Source: an uncultured Litorilinea sp. (lineage in GTDB: Bacteria; Chloroflexota; Anaerolineae; Caldilineales; Caldilineaceae). Taken from it: a stretch of DNA of 11,210 bases. Shown in pieces: positions 1 to 6,431 of the stretch (positions within the stretch are counted from its first letter, which is position 1; the number at the start of each line of letters is the position of its first letter). The notes beneath the pieces are model-generated. The model did no database searches. It was not told the origin of the DNA and saw only the letters and a list, made by a program, of their open reading frames with translations. The stretch lies in NCBI GenBank assembly GCA_937922105.1, contig CAKZVN010000301.1, positions 1-11,210 on the forward strand, read 5' to 3'. Both the position numbers and the translations under genes were made by a program.

Positions 1-52
1 AAAATTTGGGATGCATCCATAGCTGCAGCCACCGTAGCTTAGGCGCGGGCGG

Positions 53-1423
53 TTAGCCGAGTTGCGTCGCCATCCACGCCACGATCTCGGCGTCGGACAC
101 GTCCACCTGCTCGCCGCTTGCCAAATCCTTGACCGCGACGACCCCCGCTTCTACTTCGCGCGGGCCGACCAGCAGCGCATAGCGGATCTTGCGCTCATCG
201 GCATACTTGAACTGCTTGCCGTAGCGGTCTTGGTCGGGGTAGAGGTCTGCGCGCAGACCCGCCGCGCGCAGACGCTGGGCCAAACGCAGACTCGCGGCGG
301 TGGTCGCGTCGTCGTAGAGCGTTACCAATACCTGCGGCTGCCCAGCCAGCCGCGCCGGAAACATCTGCTGTTCCTCCAAGTAGAGGAGGATACGCTCCAG
401 CCCCAGGCTAAAACCGCAGGCAGGGATGCTCTGCCCGCTGAACATGCCGATGAGGTCGTCGTAGCGCCCCCCGCCACCGCCCGAACCGCTGTAGCCGGGA
501 AACTCGATCTCAAAGATGGGACCGGTGTAATAGCTCAGCCCGCGCGCCAAGTACGGGTCAATGCGCAGATAGTCCGCAGCCGGGCCGCCTTGACAATAGG
601 CGAGTACTTGGCGCAGCTCCGCCACCGCTGCGACCGCCGCGGGCGACGGTGCCAGCACCTGCGCCAGCCATTCCAGCATAGCGGCGTTGCCGGTGGGCGC
701 GGCCTGCATGGTCTCCAGGAGTGTGGCGGCAACCGCAGGGGCAATGTCGCGGGCATCCAACTCGGCGCGCACGCCGTCCGGCCCGATCTTGTCCAGCTTG
801 TCAATGGCGACCAGCGCCGAGTCTGCCAACGCAGGCGGCACCCCCGCCACCTCCATCAGCCCGCGCAATACCCCGCGGTGGTTCAGGCGCAGGGCAAAGG
901 GATGGCGTGCGCCAAAGCCCAAGTCCAATAGAACCTGCGCGCCGGCGTTGAGCACCTCGGCTTCCACCGTGCGGCTGGACGAGCCGACGATGTCCACATC
1001 GCATTGGAAAAACTCGCGGTAGCGCCCCTTCGCAGGGCGGTCGGCGCGATAGACCGGCTGAATCTGGTAGCGCTTGAAGATACGCGGCAGATCGGCACGA
1101 TAGTGCGCCACCACGCGCGCCAGCGGCACGGTGAGGTCATAACGCATGCCCGCGTCGCTGATGCTGTCCTGGGTCGGGTCCTCGCGCAGCGCCTCCTCCA
1201 GCTTTTCGCCGCGCTTGAGCACGCGAAAAATCAGTTGGTCGCCTTCTTCGCCATACTTGCCCAGCAAGGTGGAGAGACGCTCCATGGTGGGCGTCTCCAG
1301 CGGCTCGAAGCCGTAGCTTTGATAGACGCGCTCGATGATGTCAATCACATAATTGCGCCGTAGCACGTCCAGCGGGAGGAAATCGCGCATCCCGCTCAGC
1401 GGTGCGGTGTTGATTTTTGCCAT
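53..1423 (-). CDS. hisS: Histidyl-tRNA synthetase
   Basis: This cytoplasmic class II aminoacyl-tRNA synthetase charges tRNA-His with histidine using ATP. The 456-residue length fits bacterial HisRS. Visible landmarks are the N-terminal PLSGMRDFLP at about 8-17 and class II motif 1 around residues 44-56. Motif 2 lies in the segment from RYDLTVPLAR (94-103) to GRYREFFQCDVD (133-144). The histidine-specific loop is LARGLSYYTG (292-301), followed by a glycine-rich GGGGGRYDD (315-323) and motif 3 FSLGLERILLYL (338-349). The C-terminal anticodon-binding domain follows from about 363. The ATG is preceded by AGAGGA at normal spacing, and the stop is TAA. The start lies 35 bases after the alanine dehydrogenase stop, so the two are probably co-transcribed. 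No T-box or terminator is visible in the short flanks. The identification is secure. Confidence 0.97.
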   Translation of the reverse strand: MAKINTAPLSGMRDFLPLDVLRRNYVIDIIERVYQSYGFEPLETPTMERLSTLLGKYGEEGDQLIFRVLKRGEKLEEALREDPTQDSISDAGMRYDLTVPLARVVAHYRADLPRIFKRYQIQPVYRADRPAKGRYREFFQCDVDIVGSSSRTVEAEVLNAGAQVLLDLGFGARHPFALRLNHRGVLRGLMEVAGVPPALADSALVAIDKLDKIGPDGVRAELDARDIAPAVAATLLETMQAAPTGNAAMLEWLAQVLAPSPAAVAAVAELRQVLAYCQGGPAADYLRIDPYLARGLSYYTGPIFEIEFPGYSGSGGGGGRYDDLIGMFSGQSIPACGFSLGLERILLYLEEQQMFPARLAGQPQVLVTLYDDATTAASLRLAQRLRAAGLRADLYPDQDRYGKQFKYADERKIRYALLVGPREVEAGVVAVKDLASGEQVDVSDAEIVAWMATQLG

Positions 1424-1458
1424 GCATCCAATCCTCTAGGGCCGCGTGCCGCCGCGCC

Positions 1459-2568
1459 TTATCCCAGCGCCTGGGCCGGGTCGGTGTAGGGCAGGTTGAA
1501 GGCTTGCGCCACCGCTTGGTGGGTCAAGTGACCGGCATGGGTGTTGAGACCGTGCAGCAAGGGTTGGCTGCGGCGCACTGCGTCCAAGCCGTCGCCTGCC
1601 AAACGCAGCGCGTAGGACATGGTCTGGTCCACCAGGGCAAAGGTGCTGGTGCGCGGCACCGCGCCCGGCATATTGGCGACGCCGTAATGCACCACGCCGT
1701 CCACCACATAGATGGGGTCGCTGTGGGTGGTGGGGCGAATGGTCTCGACGCAGCCGCCCTGGTCCACCGCGACATCCACGATGACCGCGCCGTCGCGGAT
1801 ATGCTGGAGCATGGCGCGCGTGACCAGGCGCGGCGCACGACCGCCAGGGATCAAAACCGCGCCGATGATCAGATCGGCGTTAAAGACGGCCTGCTCCACG
1901 CTATATTCGTTGCTGGTGCGCGTCTGCAAGCGCCCGTGAAAGACATCGTCCAAGTATTGTAGCCGCTCATGCTGAATCTCCAGCACGGTGACCTGGGCGC
2001 CCATGCCCAGTGCGACTTTGGCCGCGTTGATGCCCACAGTGCCGCCGCCCAGGATGACCACAGCCGCCGGAGCCACGCCCGGCACACCGCCCAGCAACAC
2101 GCCGCGCCCACCGTGATGGCGCTCCAAGTAAGTGGCACCGACTTGGGTCGCCATACGCCCGGCGACCTCGCTCATGGGCATGAGCAACGGGAGCTTGCCG
2201 TCTGCGGTCTGCACTGTCTCATACGCAATGGCGGTGATCCCGCTCGCCAAAAGCGCTTGGGTCAGGGCAGGCTCCGCCGCCAAATGCAGATAGGTGAAGA
2301 GAATCTGCCCGGCGCGCAGATAGCCGTACTCCGACGGAACCGGCTCCTTGACCTTGACCACCATCTCGGCGGCCCAGGCGTCGGCGGCATGGGGCACGAT
2401 CTCCGCGCCGGCGTTGCGATATTCCTCGTCGGTGAGATAGCTGCCCATGCCTGCGCCCGTCTCCACCAATACACGGTGGTGGCGGCGCGTCAAGGCGCGC
2501 ACAGCGCCCGGTGTCAACCCGACGCGGTTTTCACCGTCCTTAATCTCGCGTGGTAAACCGATCAACAT
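1459..2568 (-). CDS. ald: Alanine dehydrogenase (NAD-dependent)
   Basis: The enzyme catalyses reversible oxidative deamination of L-alanine to pyruvate and ammonia with NAD+. The frame is open further upstream, to 2748. The chosen ATG at 2568 gives a protein starting MLIGLPREIK, which is the conserved family N-terminus; its 369 residues match the usual length of about 370, and purine-rich GAGAG lies just upstream. Family catalytic and substrate residues appear at expected places: Arg15 (GENRVGLTP), Lys74 (KVKEP), His95 (FTYLHLA) and Asp269 (VDVAVDQGG). The Rossmann motif GGGTVG lies at 174-179. The nearby HYGVANMPGAVPRTST is also typical of the family. A candidate promoter precedes it, and hisS follows closely. 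PntA and lysine-ketoglutarate reductase relatives are unlikely given length and motifs. Confidence 0.95.
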   Translation of the reverse strand: MLIGLPREIKDGENRVGLTPGAVRALTRRHHRVLVETGAGMGSYLTDEEYRNAGAEIVPHAADAWAAEMVVKVKEPVPSEYGYLRAGQILFTYLHLAAEPALTQALLASGITAIAYETVQTADGKLPLLMPMSEVAGRMATQVGATYLERHHGGRGVLLGGVPGVAPAAVVILGGGTVGINAAKVALGMGAQVTVLEIQHERLQYLDDVFHGRLQTRTSNEYSVEQAVFNADLIIGAVLIPGGRAPRLVTRAMLQHIRDGAVIVDVAVDQGGCVETIRPTTHSDPIYVVDGVVHYGVANMPGAVPRTSTFALVDQTMSYALRLAGDGLDAVRRSQPLLHGLNTHAGHLTHQAVAQAFNLPYTDPAQALG

Positions 2569-2643
2569 GGCATCTCTCGCTCTCCGACCGATGCGCAGCG
2601 CACGGCCTGGATCGGGGTGGGGTAACTCAATTGCTTGGGTGGG

Positions 2644-2673
2644 AGTGTAACGCAGCCCGGCCCTTCCCGGCAA
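2644..2673 (-). promoter_or_regulatory. Candidate sigma-70-type promoter for ald-hisS
   Basis: On the minus strand a TTGCCG box (2673-2668) is separated by 18 bases from TACACT (2649-2644). This lies about 75 bases upstream of the alanine dehydrogenase ATG, in the 183-base gap after the MoaD-associated gene. The boxes are only partial matches to consensus in GC-rich DNA, so this is a suggestion. The rest of the gap shows no convincing gene or terminator. Confidence 0.35.
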
Positions 2674-2751
2674 GAAGTCGCCCCGCCCCGCCGATCCGCG
2701 GCGGCAAAGCTGGTGGACGACCGGCCCAGGTTCTGCTCCCAGGGCCACGGT

Positions 2752-3066
2752 TTAGCCGCCCCCGCGCCAAGTTTTGCGGTGCAGTTTGGGAAAGAGTTCG
2801 TCCAGCGTCGCCTGCGGGCCGGCAAAGGTGACGGTGGCGCCGCCCACCGCCAGCGCGCCGATGCGCTTGACCGGGGCTTTGCGAACCCACGCGCGCCAGC
2901 CGTCGCCCAGCAGGGGCGTTACGTCTGCCGCGCCCTCCGCCTGAACGCGTGCCCCTAGGTCGGTGAGATAGTCGCGCATCAGCCATGCGGGCACGCCGTA
3001 ATAGTCGTGGGTTACGCAGACTTCACCGGGCAGAGCGGCATCGGGCGGCTCGGCGCTGAGCGTCAT
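2752..3066 (-). CDS. Small MoaD-associated protein, DUF1952-like (C-terminal half of Thermus MoaD-related protein)
   Basis: This is a 104-residue protein with no transmembrane segment or signal peptide. Its ATG overlaps the TGA of the MoaD-like gene by four bases (ATGA), so the two are translationally coupled. From memory, the Thermus thermophilus MoaD-related protein of known structure (PDB 1V8C) is a single chain with an N-terminal MoaD fold and a C-terminal domain called DUF1952. The segment YYGVPAWLMRDYLTDLGARV (22-41), the stretch VRKAPVKRIGALAV (61-74) and the glycine-ending tail TWRGGG resemble that C-terminal domain. The assignment is by pattern and context, without a search. Its biochemical role is unknown; an accessory function for the adjacent ubiquitin-like sulfur carrier or modifier is an inference. 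An unrelated small hypothetical protein remains possible, but the tight coupling supports a real gene. Confidence 0.75.
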   Translation of the reverse strand: MTLSAEPPDAALPGEVCVTHDYYGVPAWLMRDYLTDLGARVQAEGAADVTPLLGDGWRAWVRKAPVKRIGALAVGGATVTFAGPQATLDELFPKLHRKTWRGGG

Positions 3067-3362
3067 ACAAGCCTTGTCCGCGCCGACGCGCCCCCACCCA
3101 CCGGCGGGAAGATGGCGATATCCGCGCCATCGGGGATGGGCATGTCCAGCCCATCCAGATAGCGGACGTCGCGACCGTTGAGGAAGATGTGTACGTTGCC
3201 GCGTAGTTCGCCTTGCTTGTCCAAGAACTCACGGCTCAAGTCGGGCCACTGGGCCAGCATGGCCGCGATGAGTTGGCGAAAGGTGGCACCCGCGGGCAGG
3301 GGGACCGAAGCGAGCGGCCCGCCCACAATGGGGCGCAAAGTGGCATAGACGCGTACATCCAT
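3063..3362 (-). CDS. MoaD/ThiS-family ubiquitin-like protein with C-terminal extension
   Basis: This is a small beta-grasp protein of the MoaD/ThiS sulfur-carrier family. The frame opens at a TTG (3368), but the ATG at 3362 is chosen because AGGAGAG sits seven bases upstream; the product is 99 residues. Typical features are the start MDVRVYATLRP, the central VHIFLNGRDVRYLDGLDMPI (58-77), and IAIFPPVGGG near the end. In classical MoaD the protein stops at the Gly-Gly, which is adenylated and thiocarboxylated by a MoeB-type E1 enzyme. Here GASARTRLV follows Gly89-Gly90, so activation would need proteolytic trimming or a different mechanism. No moaE, moeB or other molybdopterin gene is in the window, so a role in molybdenum cofactor synthesis is not shown. 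It is coupled to the downstream DUF1952-like gene. Confidence 0.85.
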   Translation of the reverse strand: MDVRVYATLRPIVGGPLASVPLPAGATFRQLIAAMLAQWPDLSREFLDKQGELRGNVHIFLNGRDVRYLDGLDMPIPDGADIAIFPPVGGGASARTRLV

Positions 3363-3392
3363 GAACAAACTCTCCTGCGTATGCGGACCGTG

Positions 3393-3423
3393 CTGTGGTG
3401 CGATAGGCAGGAGTCTACCACAG
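3393..3423. repeat. Inverted repeat upstream of the moaD-like gene
   Basis: CTGTGGT (3393-3399) and ACCACAG (3417-3423) form perfect 7-base arms around a 17-base centre, 31 bases upstream of the MoaD-like ATG. On the minus strand the centre contains TGGTAGACT, which resembles an extended -10 element (TAGACT, 3414-3419 region), although no good -35 is seen. It could be an operator over the promoter or a leader hairpin. Which of these it is cannot be decided from sequence alone. Confidence 0.4.
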
Positions 3424-3473
3424 ACGAGCGTCAGAGGCTATCGGCTGTGCAAGCAACCCGCAGGATCAGAACG

Positions 3474-3524
3474 GCTGCCTGTCTCCGCTCCACATCAGAC
3501 ATCCCAGGAGGATAGACAGGCGGC
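3474..3524. repeat. Long stem-loop between the ars operon and the moaD-like gene
   Basis: GCTGCCTGTCT (3474-3484) pairs with AGACAGGCGGC (3514-3524) as an 11-base stem with one G-U wobble. A further CTCC/GGAG pairing lies inside the loop. It sits about 30 bases after the last ars gene stop on the minus strand, the right place for a terminator. However, no T-run follows it in that direction, so a standard intrinsic terminator is not supported. It may instead belong to the moaD leader. Confidence 0.4.
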
Positions 3525-3555
3525 GATACGTCAATTCACCTAAACCGATTCTAGA

Positions 3556-3798
3556 TCAGACAGATTCGGCGAGGATGGTTTGTAGCGTGGCGACGGTAGG
3601 CACACGTCCGGTGACCTTCACCTCGCCGTCCACCACCAGCGCCGGTGTGGTGAGCAACCCAAACTCCATAATGCGGTCAAAGTCGGTTACCTTCTCCAAC
3701 TCATAGTCAATTCCCAGGGCTTTGGCGGCAGCCTCGGTATGTTCAGTGAGTTTCTGACATTTGGGGCAACCCGTGCCCAACACTTGTAGCTTTTTCAT
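3556..3798 (-). CDS. Small thioredoxin-fold protein (CPKC), ars-operon redox partner
   Basis: This is an 80-residue cytoplasmic thioredoxin/glutaredoxin-like protein of the type called redox-active disulfide protein 2 (TIGR00412-like). The active site GTGCPKCQKL places Cys11 and Cys14 after the first beta strand. The cis-proline loop is TTPALVVDG, with Pro52. The protein is about as short as a minimal thioredoxin fold can be and has no signal peptide. The ATG is preceded by GAGAGAGGG. It is the last gene of the ars operon, 64 bases after the permease. Such proteins commonly accompany DUF318/ArsP permeases, so delivery of reducing equivalents to the permease or to arsenic-bound thiols is a reasonable inference. 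It lacks the ArsC signature, so it is not called an arsenate reductase. Confidence 0.9.
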   Translation of the reverse strand: MKKLQVLGTGCPKCQKLTEHTEAAAKALGIDYELEKVTDFDRIMEFGLLTTPALVVDGEVKVTGRVPTVATLQTILAESV

Positions 3799-3812
3799 CG
3801 CCCTCTCTCACT

Positions 3813-3838
3813 TTTCTCTAGCGTGTTTCTCTAGCGTG
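3813..3838. repeat. Tandem duplication of a 13-base unit
   Basis: TTTCTCTAGCGTG occurs twice head to tail (3813-3825 and 3826-3838) in the 64-base gap between the permease stop and the thioredoxin-like start. The copies are exact. Just beyond, GTGCG and CGCAC can form a weak hairpin. The repeat lies upstream of the ribosome binding site, and no function is evident; replication slippage is the simplest origin. Confidence 0.7.
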
Positions 3839-3862
3839 TGCGCTTCAGGTGTACGCACGTCA

Positions 3863-5257
3863 CTAGGCAAAAAACGCGCCGTAGAACAGTCCGCTGAACG
3901 TAGCGGCGACGATCACAAGCGCCACGTAGACTACAGTCTTCTGGGTTCCCAGTACGCTCCGAATCACCAGCATGTTGGGCAGGCTCAGGGCCGGTCCTGC
4001 CAAGAGCAACGCCAGCGCCGGCCCCTCCCCCATGCCGCTACCCAGCAGCCCCTGCAAAATCGGGACCTCGGTTAAGGTGGCGAAATACATGAAGGCGCCC
4101 AGGAACGCGGCGACGAAGTTCGCGAGCAACGAGTTGCCGCCCACAGCAGCCGCAACCCAGGCCGAAGGCACCAACCCCTCGGCGCCGGGACGCCCCAGCA
4201 GAAAACCGGAGATCAGCACGCCATAGAGCAAGAGCGGCAGAATCTGTTTGGCAAAGCCCCAAGACTGCTCGAACCAGTCGCCCAGTTCATCCTCACGCGT
4301 GCTGGTCAGCAACGTCAGACCGATCAGGCCGGCAACGAAGGGAATCAGCGGCTGGGTAGGCAAGACAAAAGCCAGGCCTGCCACGAACAGCACCGGGATG
4401 AGCATGGTTTGCCACGTCACGCCCATCCAGACCACCAACATCACCGCCAGGGCAATCGCGCTCAACGCAGTGAACCACCACTTGCTTGCATACATCCAGG
4501 CCCAGAAACCGTCGGCGCTACCCGGCGCGCCCCAGTTGGCAAAGACCAAAATGCCCACCAGCGCGGCGAAGAACAGTGCGGTCTGATACAAGGGGCGCGT
4601 TTCGGCAGGAAGCGGGAGATTCGCTTGGGCCTCTCGCTTGGTGCGCTCCTCGCCGCGGTAGATCAACGCCATGAGCAGACCGATGATCACGGCAAAGAGG
4701 ATTGCACCCACGGCGCGGGCAATCCCTAGCCGTGGTCCCAGCACCGTTGCCGTCAAGATAATCGCCAAGACGTTGACCGCCGGCCCAGCATAGAGAAAGG
4801 CGATCGCCGGCCCTAGCCCTGCTCCACGACGATGGATGCCTGCGAAGAGGGGCAATACCGTACACGAACAAACGGCCAAGACCGTGCCTGACACTGACGC
4901 TACCCCATAGGCCAAGACTTTGGGCGCGCCCGCGCCCAGGTAACGCATGACCGAGCCTTGACTCACGAAGACCGCAATCGCCCCGGCGATGAAAAATGCA
5001 GGCAGTAGGCAGAGGATTACATGCTCGCGTGCATACCATTTAGCCAGTTCCAGCGCTTCGACCACGGCAGCATCGAAGCGGGGATTCCCCACCGGCAGGT
5101 AGAACAAGAGCAGAAAAACGGCCAACAGCGCAAGTAGCGGCTTCCACTCACCGCGCCAACGCTCCAATGCAGGGGCGCCCCAGTCAAGCCACGCTGAGCG
5201 AGATGACGATGGAGCCGTCGCGTCCGGCGCAGGCGGCGTCCTGGATGTAAGCGCCAT
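3863..5257 (-). CDS. ArsP/DUF318-family permease
   Basis: This is a 464-residue polytopic inner-membrane protein of the DUF318 (UPF0718, YraQ/ArsP) family, some members of which export trivalent methyl- or aryl-arsenicals. The first half carries the family signature SGTVLAVCSCTVLPLFAGI (123-141, with Cys130 and Cys132), then FLYAGPAVNVLAI (154-166). The second half repeats the pattern as TLTEVPILQGLLGSGMGEG (394-412) and LLAGPALSLPNMLVI (418-432), fitting two related halves. A charged loop (201-215) separates them. About ten hydrophobic segments are visible, and the N-terminal 40 residues are polar and Pro/Ser-rich. The start follows the acr3 stop by one base and has a strong AGGAGG inside the acr3 3' end. 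Position in the ars operon supports arsenic-compound export; the exact substrate is inferred. Confidence 0.9.
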   Translation of the reverse strand: MALTSRTPPAPDATAPSSSRSAWLDWGAPALERWRGEWKPLLALLAVFLLLFYLPVGNPRFDAAVVEALELAKWYAREHVILCLLPAFFIAGAIAVFVSQGSVMRYLGAGAPKVLAYGVASVSGTVLAVCSCTVLPLFAGIHRRGAGLGPAIAFLYAGPAVNVLAIILTATVLGPRLGIARAVGAILFAVIIGLLMALIYRGEERTKREAQANLPLPAETRPLYQTALFFAALVGILVFANWGAPGSADGFWAWMYASKWWFTALSAIALAVMLVVWMGVTWQTMLIPVLFVAGLAFVLPTQPLIPFVAGLIGLTLLTSTREDELGDWFEQSWGFAKQILPLLLYGVLISGFLLGRPGAEGLVPSAWVAAAVGGNSLLANFVAAFLGAFMYFATLTEVPILQGLLGSGMGEGPALALLLAGPALSLPNMLVIRSVLGTQKTVVYVALVIVAATFSGLFYGAFFA

Positions 5258-5258
5258 A

Positions 5259-6377
5259 TCAGCCTCCTGAAGAACGCCCTAATTCCCTGGTAGGTGCAAC
5301 CTGCCGGCTTGCGACACGGGCAGCCGCAGCCTCGGTGGGGAACCAGTGTACGGTCCGGTTAGCAAAGGCGACTAAGGCCAGCATGACCGGAACTTCCACC
5401 AGCACGCCGACAATGGTTGCCAAGACCACCGGTGACGCCGCGCCGAAGAGGGTGATGGCGACCGCGACCGCCAACTCGAAGAAGTTGGACGCGCCGATCA
5501 TCGCACCCGGCGCTGCGATGTTGTGGCGCAGACAGAGTTGCTTGCCCGCCAAGTAGGCGACGAAGAAGATCAGCACCGTCTGGAGAATGAGCGGGATGGC
5601 GATCAACACGATGTGCAACGGGTTGCTCACGATGATGTCACCCTGGAAGGAGAAGATGAGCACCAACGTCAAGAGCAACCCGACCACCGTCACATGGTTG
5701 AACTTGGGGAGAAAAGTTCCCAGGAAATAGGCTTCCCCTTTGCGCCGGATGACCATGTTACGCGTGAGGATGCCACCCGCCAGGGGAATGACCACAAACA
5801 GCACCACCGACAACAGCAAGGTATCCCACGGAATGGTGACCCCGCCGATGCCCAGCAGGAGCGCCACAATCGGCGTGAACGCGACCAGGATGATCAGGTC
5901 ATTGGTAGCAACCTGGACCACCGTGTAGGCAGGGTTGCCGCGCGTCAGATGACTCCAGACAAAGACCATCGCCGTACAGGGGGCCGCGCCCAGCAAGATG
6001 GCGCCCGCCAGATAGTCGCGCGCCAGGTCGGTCGGGATCAACGGACGGAAGACCACAAAGAAGAAGAAATAGGCGATGGCGAACATGGTGAAAGGCTTGA
6101 TCAGCCAATTCACCACCCATGTCACATAGAGGCCCTTCGGCTCCGTAGTGACCCGGCGAATGCTGGCAAAATCCACCTTCATCATCATGGGGTAGATCAT
6201 CAACCAGATCAACACCGCAATGGGGATGGAGACCTGGGCATACTCGAAACGACCCAGAAAGGCCGGGATGGCGGGCAGGAACTTCCCGATCAACACCCCC
6301 GCCACCATGCATAGAATGACCCACCAGGTCAAGTTCTTCTCAAAAAAGCTGATTCCGGCAAACTTGGTTTGCGACAT
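5259..6377 (-). CDS. acr3: Arsenite efflux transporter, Acr3 family
   Basis: This is a 372-residue inner-membrane carrier of the BASS superfamily that exports arsenite, As(OH)3/As(III), driven by the proton-motive force. Family marks include MYPMMMKV-like IYPMMMKVDF (61-70), and WLIKPFTMFA (91-100). The LLGAAPCTAMVFVWSHLTRG motif (128-147) carries the conserved transport cysteine, here Cys134. NFFELAVAVAI lies at 298-308, and GVLVEVPVML (324-333) carries the conserved glutamate, here Glu329. About ten membrane helices are visible. The length is normal for the family, and the polar C-terminal tail ends RSSGG. The ATG has only a weak upstream GCGGTG, unlike the next gene. It sits third in the ars operon after arsR and the zinc protein. 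It belongs to Acr3, not the unrelated ArsB family of E. coli plasmids. Confidence 0.97.
   Translation of the reverse strand: MSQTKFAGISFFEKNLTWWVILCMVAGVLIGKFLPAIPAFLGRFEYAQVSIPIAVLIWLMIYPMMMKVDFASIRRVTTEPKGLYVTWVVNWLIKPFTMFAIAYFFFFVVFRPLIPTDLARDYLAGAILLGAAPCTAMVFVWSHLTRGNPAYTVVQVATNDLIILVAFTPIVALLLGIGGVTIPWDTLLLSVVLFVVIPLAGGILTRNMVIRRKGEAYFLGTFLPKFNHVTVVGLLLTLVLIFSFQGDIIVSNPLHIVLIAIPLILQTVLIFFVAYLAGKQLCLRHNIAAPGAMIGASNFFELAVAVAITLFGAASPVVLATIVGVLVEVPVMLALVAFANRTVHWFPTEAAAARVASRQVAPTRELGRSSGG
5263..5268 (-). promoter_or_regulatory. Ribosome binding site of the permease, embedded in acr3
   Basis: A full AGGAGG lies five bases before the permease ATG (5257) and is formed by the last Ser-Gly-Gly codons of acr3. 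With the TGA-T-ATG junction this predicts tight translational coupling of the two exporters. Confidence 0.8.
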
Positions 6378-6398
6378 GAGACACCGCGTTTCTGGCGT

Positions 6399-6418
6399 AG
6401 CCGGGCTGCAACCCGGCT
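6399..6418. repeat. Short perfect hairpin between the zinc-protein gene and acr3
   Basis: AGCCGGG (6399-6405) and CCCGGCT (6412-6418) form a perfect 7-base GC-rich stem with a 6-base loop in the 54-base gap before acr3. No T-run follows on the minus strand, so it is not a standard terminator. It could be an RNA-processing or stability element, or one copy of a dispersed REP-like palindrome. Confidence 0.55.
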
Positions 6419-6431
6419 CTAGACGGTTCGC

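Noticed and set aside
9..18. Perfect 10-base palindrome GGATGCATCC after hisS
   Set aside because: It is short, has no loop or T-run, and cannot be called a terminator. A palindrome this short is not meaningful in isolation.
62..931. Plus-strand open frame (289 codons) opposite hisS
   Set aside because: It is antisense to a confidently identified synthetase and has no domain signature.
2569..2748. 60-residue N-terminal extension of alanine dehydrogenase
   Set aside because: The family N-terminus begins exactly at the ATG at 2568, residue spacing fits the known enzymes, and the extension is low-complexity GC-rich sequence overlapping the candidate promoter.
3063..3068. Programmed frameshift joining the MoaD-like and DUF1952-like frames
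   Set aside because: The sequence before the stop (CTT GTA TGA) is not a slippery heptamer, and an ATG with an upstream AAGG is present, so stop-start coupling explains the overlap better.
3213..3543. Plus-strand open frames across the moaD start and its upstream gap
   Set aside because: They overlap the moaD-like coding region antisense and have no ribosome binding site or recognisable product.
5523..6314. Plus-strand open frame (263 codons) opposite acr3
   Set aside because: The composition is dominated by His, Gln, Asp and Arg, as expected for the complement of hydrophobic membrane-protein codons. It has no motif.
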